NCBI GenBank assembly: GCA_000697055.1
Contig: JNDT01001814.1
Location: 1 to 64,000 of the forward strand
Source: Saksenaea vasiformis B4078
Lineage: Eukaryota > Mucoromycota > Mucoromycetes > Mucorales > Saksenaeaceae
Direction: 5' to 3'
Length of the DNA: 64,000 bases
Shown: positions 60,044 to 64,000 of the stretch, one piece after another
How positions within the stretch are numbered: position 1 is the first letter of the stretch
How the letters are laid out: every line of letters starts with the position of its first letter
Notes under the pieces: generated by a model
What the model saw: only the letters and a program-made list of their open reading frames with translations
Databases searched by the model: none
What the model was told of the DNA's origin: nothing
Made by a program: the position numbers and the translations under genes

Positions 60044-61153
60044 ATGTCCACGGTAAGACGTTGCGTCATCTCACTATAGATAGAGAAAGATTCACATTAC
60101 GAAATTATTAGTCATCATTAAGAACGAGTCAGGTGGAAAAGGTCCAGAAACTAGTGGAATTCACGAATTTGAGGTGACAAAGCACTTCTTCTTTTTCTCG
60201 TTTTCCTGCTGACGATTTTATACAGCGATCGAGAAGCCATTCGGATACTTCGAAACACTCAATGGGATCTCAACGCAGCGCTCAACGCATTCTACGAAAC
60301 ACCGACTCATAACACCGAACCGAGCCTTAAACTATCACAGATCCAGAAAATGTTTGACAAATACGAAGACCCGGACGAAAAAGACACAATAACTGTAGAC
60401 GGCTGCATGGCTCTTTGCGAGGATCTTGCTATCGAACCGACGCATATTGAATTTTTGATCATTTCATTCCATTTGGGCGCCGAACGCATGGGCGAGTTCA
60501 AACGTGAAGGATTCTTTCAAGGCTGCATAAAACTTCAGTGCGACACCATAGAGAAATTACGAGATACCATTGGACGACTAAGATCAAATCTACAAGACGA
60601 GAATTGCTTTCGAGAACTGTATAACTACGCATTTATTTTTGGGAGACAAGCAGGCCAAAAGAGTCTGTGTAAGTGAATTTCTGGTAAAAAAAAAAAAAGG
60701 AAAAAAAAGGAAAAAAGAACTTGGCAACGAGGTATTCATCCGATATACTGGCAGCTTTAATTGCTGCTGTCGAGTTGTGGCGTTTACTGCTAACAGGGAG
60801 ATTCCAGTACCTTGAACAATGGATTACGTTTTTGGAGGTGAGTACTAGTTGTTACCTGTCCTCTCTAACGTGTAGATACGTTAAAATAGAAACATCATGG
60901 CAAAGCGATTTCACGAGATACTTGGACATTGGTAAGTCAGCTTGTTCTTTTGCATTATTATCAATTCGAGCGCCGCTCTATTCGCATAGTTTTACGATTT
61001 TGCTAGTCAGGAAGATTTTGACCTGAACAAACACGACGCAGAAGGCGCATGGCCGATTCTCATTGACGAGGTAAAAGTGTGATGGATTGGAAGCCATAGC
61101 ATCTGATATTTTTCATTCAGTTTGTGGAGTACCTAAAACAAGAGCTAGTCTAA
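60044..61153 (+). CDS. DCN1: DCN1 cullin neddylation co-E3
   Basis: Exons: 60044-60052, 60112-60173, 60226-60668, 60755-60837, 60890-60931, 60990-61070, 61121-61153, giving 250 aa, close to yeast Dcn1 (269). It binds cullin and the E2 Ubc12 to promote Nedd8 transfer. The N-terminal UBA-like segment (SLRTSQVEKVQKLVEFTN, then REAIRILRNTQWDLNAALNA) precedes the potentiating-neddylation (PONY) domain: KYEDPDEKDTITVDGCMALC, GRFQYLEQWITFLE, GKAISRDTWTLFYDFASQED, and the C-terminal DAEGAWPILIDEFVEYLK that forms the cullin-binding pocket. The first coding exon is only MST (9 nt). Exon 5 was placed by matching AISRDTW in the correct phase; reading through that intron gives a plausible but wrong frame. 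Confidence 0.92.
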
Positions 61154-62035
61154 GAAGGCAGATATCCAATTTTATGGATCAGCCGAATAAATGTAAACTT
61201 GTTTCTTTTGTTCTGATCAACGACGATGCTGTATTGAGCAGTATAACTTATCTATAACTTCTCACTCAATGGTCTTAAAGGCCGAAGCTGAATTAATTGC
61301 TTTGATTACAAGTATAACCTCAAACTTATCTTACGTCTAGTTTTTACGTTCGATAGTCCTCGTAAGAGCCGATTTTGGATATTGTTACAGCCATGACCCT
61401 ACAGACAATTACTGTCACTGTTGAAACTCGTTAAATTACAGTTGCTATTTATTGAAAAAGAAAACAAACATGAACCTAGCATACCAAAAGAACTACGCTT
61501 CGAAAGTGCAAAGTTTATCCGGAAGTAAAGCCAGATAATCCAAATAGACGCAAAATCATAGCAAAAATCCGATGAAATGCAAAAGGTTTGGATTCCCGTC
61601 TGGAATGAATCATCATTACTGAAGGGCAAATTTAAGGCTATCGCTTTGTCGTAGTGAAAAGGATGCCATATAGACGAAAGCCAAACAGTAACAGTAGCAA
61701 TAGAGCGGCGTTAGATGAAAAAAATATAGCTGCTTAGGTATCTGAAAATTCATTTTGGTTACATTCCCTTAAGCACCCATGCAAAGGAAGTCTGTGGGGT
61801 TGTCAGACATGGTCATGTAGAAAATGAGTAAAGTACATAACGGAAGGCAGCGCATCCAAAGTTCGCGGGTATGGGGAGGCGGGAACGCCCATCTCAGAGA
61901 TTACAAGTCACTTGTGGCTTGTTTTGGCCGGGGGGAGCCCATTCGTCTCCAAAACAACACGACCCTTCGCTTCACTTTAACAGTCTACTATCCCCCTTTT
62001 TTCTCCCCGCTCTATATATATCCATTTCAGTAATT
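61154..62035. other. intergenic, QCR6 promoter side
   Basis: No gene seen. A TATATATA sequence lies about 20 bp before the QCR6 start codon (near 62012-62020), and a GC-rich block lies at ~61860-61960. Confidence 0.5.
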
Positions 62036-62512
62036 ATGGGTCTTACCGAACTCTTGTCCAGCTTCATTCCTACCGTCTACGCGGAAGAAGAAGAGCCCGT
62101 TGAGGAAGTCGAGGCTGTCGAAGAAGAAGAGGAGGAGGAAGAAGAGCCCGAGGATCCCAAGGAGGCCATTATGGAGGGTAATGTAACCCCATGACGCGCA
62201 TTAGGAAAACTCACGCGTCAGCTTTACTAGAATGCGCAACCGAATGCAGTGCTCTTAAGAAGCACCTTGACGAGTGCAACGAGCGTGTGGAGAACGGCTC
62301 TAGCGAGAACTGTACGGATATATATCGAAAAGAAAGAGGATAGCAGAGAACTGATAAGCGTGATCTTTAATAGGTATCGAGGAGTTTTTCCACTTCATGC
62401 ACTGCGCTGACGAATGTGTAAGTTTATCATCTCATTTGGATATCGTTATCACGTATTTATGCTATGGTTATCTATTTAGGCTGCTCCCAAGATCTTTGCC
62501 GCTACCAAATAA
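62036..62512 (+). CDS. QCR6: cytochrome bc1 complex hinge protein (subunit 6)
   Basis: Exons: 62036-62177, 62231-62311, 62374-62417, 62480-62512, giving 99 aa. The hinge protein of mitochondrial complex III helps dock cytochrome c. The N-terminus MGLTELLSSFIPTVYAEEEE is followed by a run of ~25 mostly acidic residues, the family hallmark. The C-terminal half has the paired cysteines (ECATECSALKKHLDECNERV, then ENC and FHFMHCADEC) of the UCR_hinge fold and ends AAPKIFAATK. All introns are canonical. It is convergent with RPL43, 168 bp apart. Confidence 0.95.
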
Positions 62513-62680
62513 ACTGGAAGGTGTATCCTCAACGTAGACTACAAAATAAAAAGCAACTACAACGCCAACTATGTCCGCTTGGAAGCGCCAAGCTGTTCTT
62601 CTTTTTTTCCTTTTTGCTTAGTTTTCAGTGTTTTTTTTTATTTGACAAGGTTGATGTAAGAAGGCAAAGGATGTTCCTTT

Positions 62681-63213
62681 TTAGATTTCGGCCATTTCAC
62701 GAAGACGACGAACGGTCGAACGCACAGTAGCAGCAGCAGTGGTACTAGAGAAATTCAATAAGTTTCTTTTGCACCGAAAAAAAAAGAAAATCATTTTGAA
62801 CTTACGAGACAGTATAAGCACCACCAGCCATGATCTTCTTGCAACCCTTGCACTTCCAGATACCAACAGCAGTACGCTTAACGGCGTCCTACAAATAATA
62901 GGTTCGTCATTCGCTTCGTCCATGGACAAATGGTTTCTTTTTTATACCTTGCCGCAGAAGGTACAAGTGTACTTGGCGTGCTGGGTGATTTCCATCTTCT
63001 TCACCTGCTTTCTAAGCGAGGCACCGTAACGAGTGCCGTACTTGCCGGTGATTCCAACTGTCATTCATTTCAGTAAGCTCCGGTCCAACACGTCGTCCGT
63101 ATCTGTGTTCTTTTTACCTTTCTTGGTACGCTTGGCCTAAAAAAAGATATCAATTCATTTCTGACTCATACAATGGATGAATGGATGGATGGATGGATCA
63201 ACTACGTTACCAT
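62681..63213 (-). CDS. RPL43: 60S ribosomal protein L43 (eL43/L37a)
   Basis: Minus-strand exons: 63211-63213 (ATG only), 63118-63136, 62948-63057, 62806-62888, 62681-62744, giving 92 aa, the exact family length. Sequence starts [20 protein letters not shown]. The zinc-ribbon cysteines are YTCTFCGK and IWKCKGCKK. It ends [14 protein letters not shown]. It lies near the E-site of the large subunit. Coding exon 1 is just the start codon, followed by an intron that contains a (TGGA)n run; coding exon 2 is 19 nt. A further 5' UTR intron is possible: a GTGAGT donor lies on the minus strand near 63499. Confidence 0.95.
63171..63199. repeat. (ATGG)n tetranucleotide run in RPL43 intron 1
   Basis: About six units of ATGG/TGGA lie between the ATG-only exon and the 19-nt second exon of RPL43. 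Confidence 0.8.
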
Positions 63214-64000
63214 TTGATGGAGAGGGGGAGGATGGACGGTGCTGGAGCTCATCCGACCAAAGGTCGACAATCCAAAATTGGAAATCGGAGGTTCAAGCGG
63301 GAGATAAGTAGTACAGGTTTCGTTGTTGGGATCATCACAAAGAAAAATTGAAATACAGGCAGGAGAAAATTGATGAAGGTAGTACAATTAAAAGGGAAAG
63401 GAGGAAGATACAATTGGAAGAAAAAATTACATCAAATTCAAGCGAGATCATACACAGAGAAACGGATGAGTAAAGTTTGTTCAGCCGTGATCAACTCACC
63501 GAGCACAAGTTAGGCACTTGTGCGTTCTTCTCCATACGCGGTAACAGAAAGATATCAAACGTTGTCTAGATTGCGCTCTTTAATATGTCTGAATCTGGGT
63601 CACTGCTTGGGCAGCAACAAATGGTGTGGTGCCCAACAAGAGCAACGCCAAGCGAACAATTTGACTTAAACAAAGGATACATCTTTGATCAATGTTCTCT
63701 CAAAGGTATATGGGCGGTATTACTGTGATAGCAATGCTACCCCGTTAATGGCCCTTTTGATTTAGACATGAGGCGTAATCGATGTTCAAAAGTGGAGGTC
63801 ACCTTCACTTCGATTAAATTAACGTACGGAACACGTTAATGAAAGCATTGGATATATAAACCGATACAATGTAGACTAATCAGATTAGTTTATAAGTCTT
63901 CTGAGTCGTCAGATTTGGGCAGGAGACCTGCTTAAGGCTGGAGCGTGCGTCCACTGTTTGTAAAATAGCCAATGCGCTTTGAATATTGCAATAAAGACTT
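63214..64000. other. RPL43 5' region, no gene seen
   Basis: Purine/pyrimidine-skewed DNA. A perfect 8-bp inverted repeat GCACAAGT-TAGGC-ACTTGTGC lies at 63503-63523. No further ORF is supported before the window ends. Confidence 0.45.

Noticed and set aside
60721..61026. Continuous 101-codon frame across DCN1 exons 4-6
   Set aside because: It gives the wrong frame after FLE. Splicing at 60837/60890 and 60931/60990 yields the conserved GKAISRDTWTL and YDFASQEDF.

Overview
The window is nuclear DNA of a fungus with compact, intron-rich genes. Most introns are about 44-75 nt, with GTRAGT-type donors, TAG/CAG acceptors and visible branch-point sequences. Housekeeping proteins (eS-type uS14, eL43, Qcr6, succinyl-CoA ligase, UGGT, Dcn1, Rmi1, Sho1) place it among fungi. 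The gene style and several lineage-flavoured proteins suggest an early-diverging (Mucoromycota-like) fungus, but that placement is inference. I rebuilt exon structures by hand. For each multi-exon gene below, the summed exon length is a multiple of three and the reading frame is continuous.

Layout. 2.4-13.1 kb is a dense gene block: a class I/II aminotransferase, a peroxisomal-type adenine nucleotide carrier, an intronless double 3'-5' exonuclease-fold protein with a UIM, a putatively myristoylated SAM methyltransferase, and a three-RRM TIA1/Pub1-like protein. 13.1-24.5 kb is looser: a WD40 protein, RPS29 and SHO1, separated by two copies of a dispersed hairpin-bearing repeat and three copies of a ~50-bp motif.

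24.6-33 kb is the accessory region. It holds an intact DD34E transposase, a 72-bp tandem repeat, a 4.7-kb element bounded by ~265-bp inverted repeats with degenerate ORFs inside, two MITE-like elements (one CACTA-type with a 3-bp target duplication) and an ACGAATATTCG-rich patch. No recognised host gene lies there.

33.6-51.7 kb returns to genes: a PRL-type phosphatase with a CaaX box, a secreted Ser/Cys-rich probable GPI protein, a kelch membrane protein, a large orphan coiled-coil protein, a bZIP factor and a 17-exon UGGT ending in VDEL. 51.8-63.2 kb carries LSC2, RMI1, AIM24, DCN1, QCR6 and RPL43. Convergent neighbours often sit only 70-170 bp apart (aminotransferase/carrier, methyltransferase/RRM protein, UGGT/LSC2, RMI1/AIM24, QCR6/RPL43), and AIM24/DCN1 share a 193-bp divergent promoter.

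The host genes do not form one pathway. Mitochondrial function recurs (LSC2, QCR6, AIM24), and there are single representatives of ER quality control, osmosensing, neddylation and genome stability. I found no tRNA, rRNA or CRISPR feature. The strongest candidates for something undescribed are the long-TIR element, the dispersed intron-like repeat pair and the exonuclease/pseudo-exonuclease/UIM protein.
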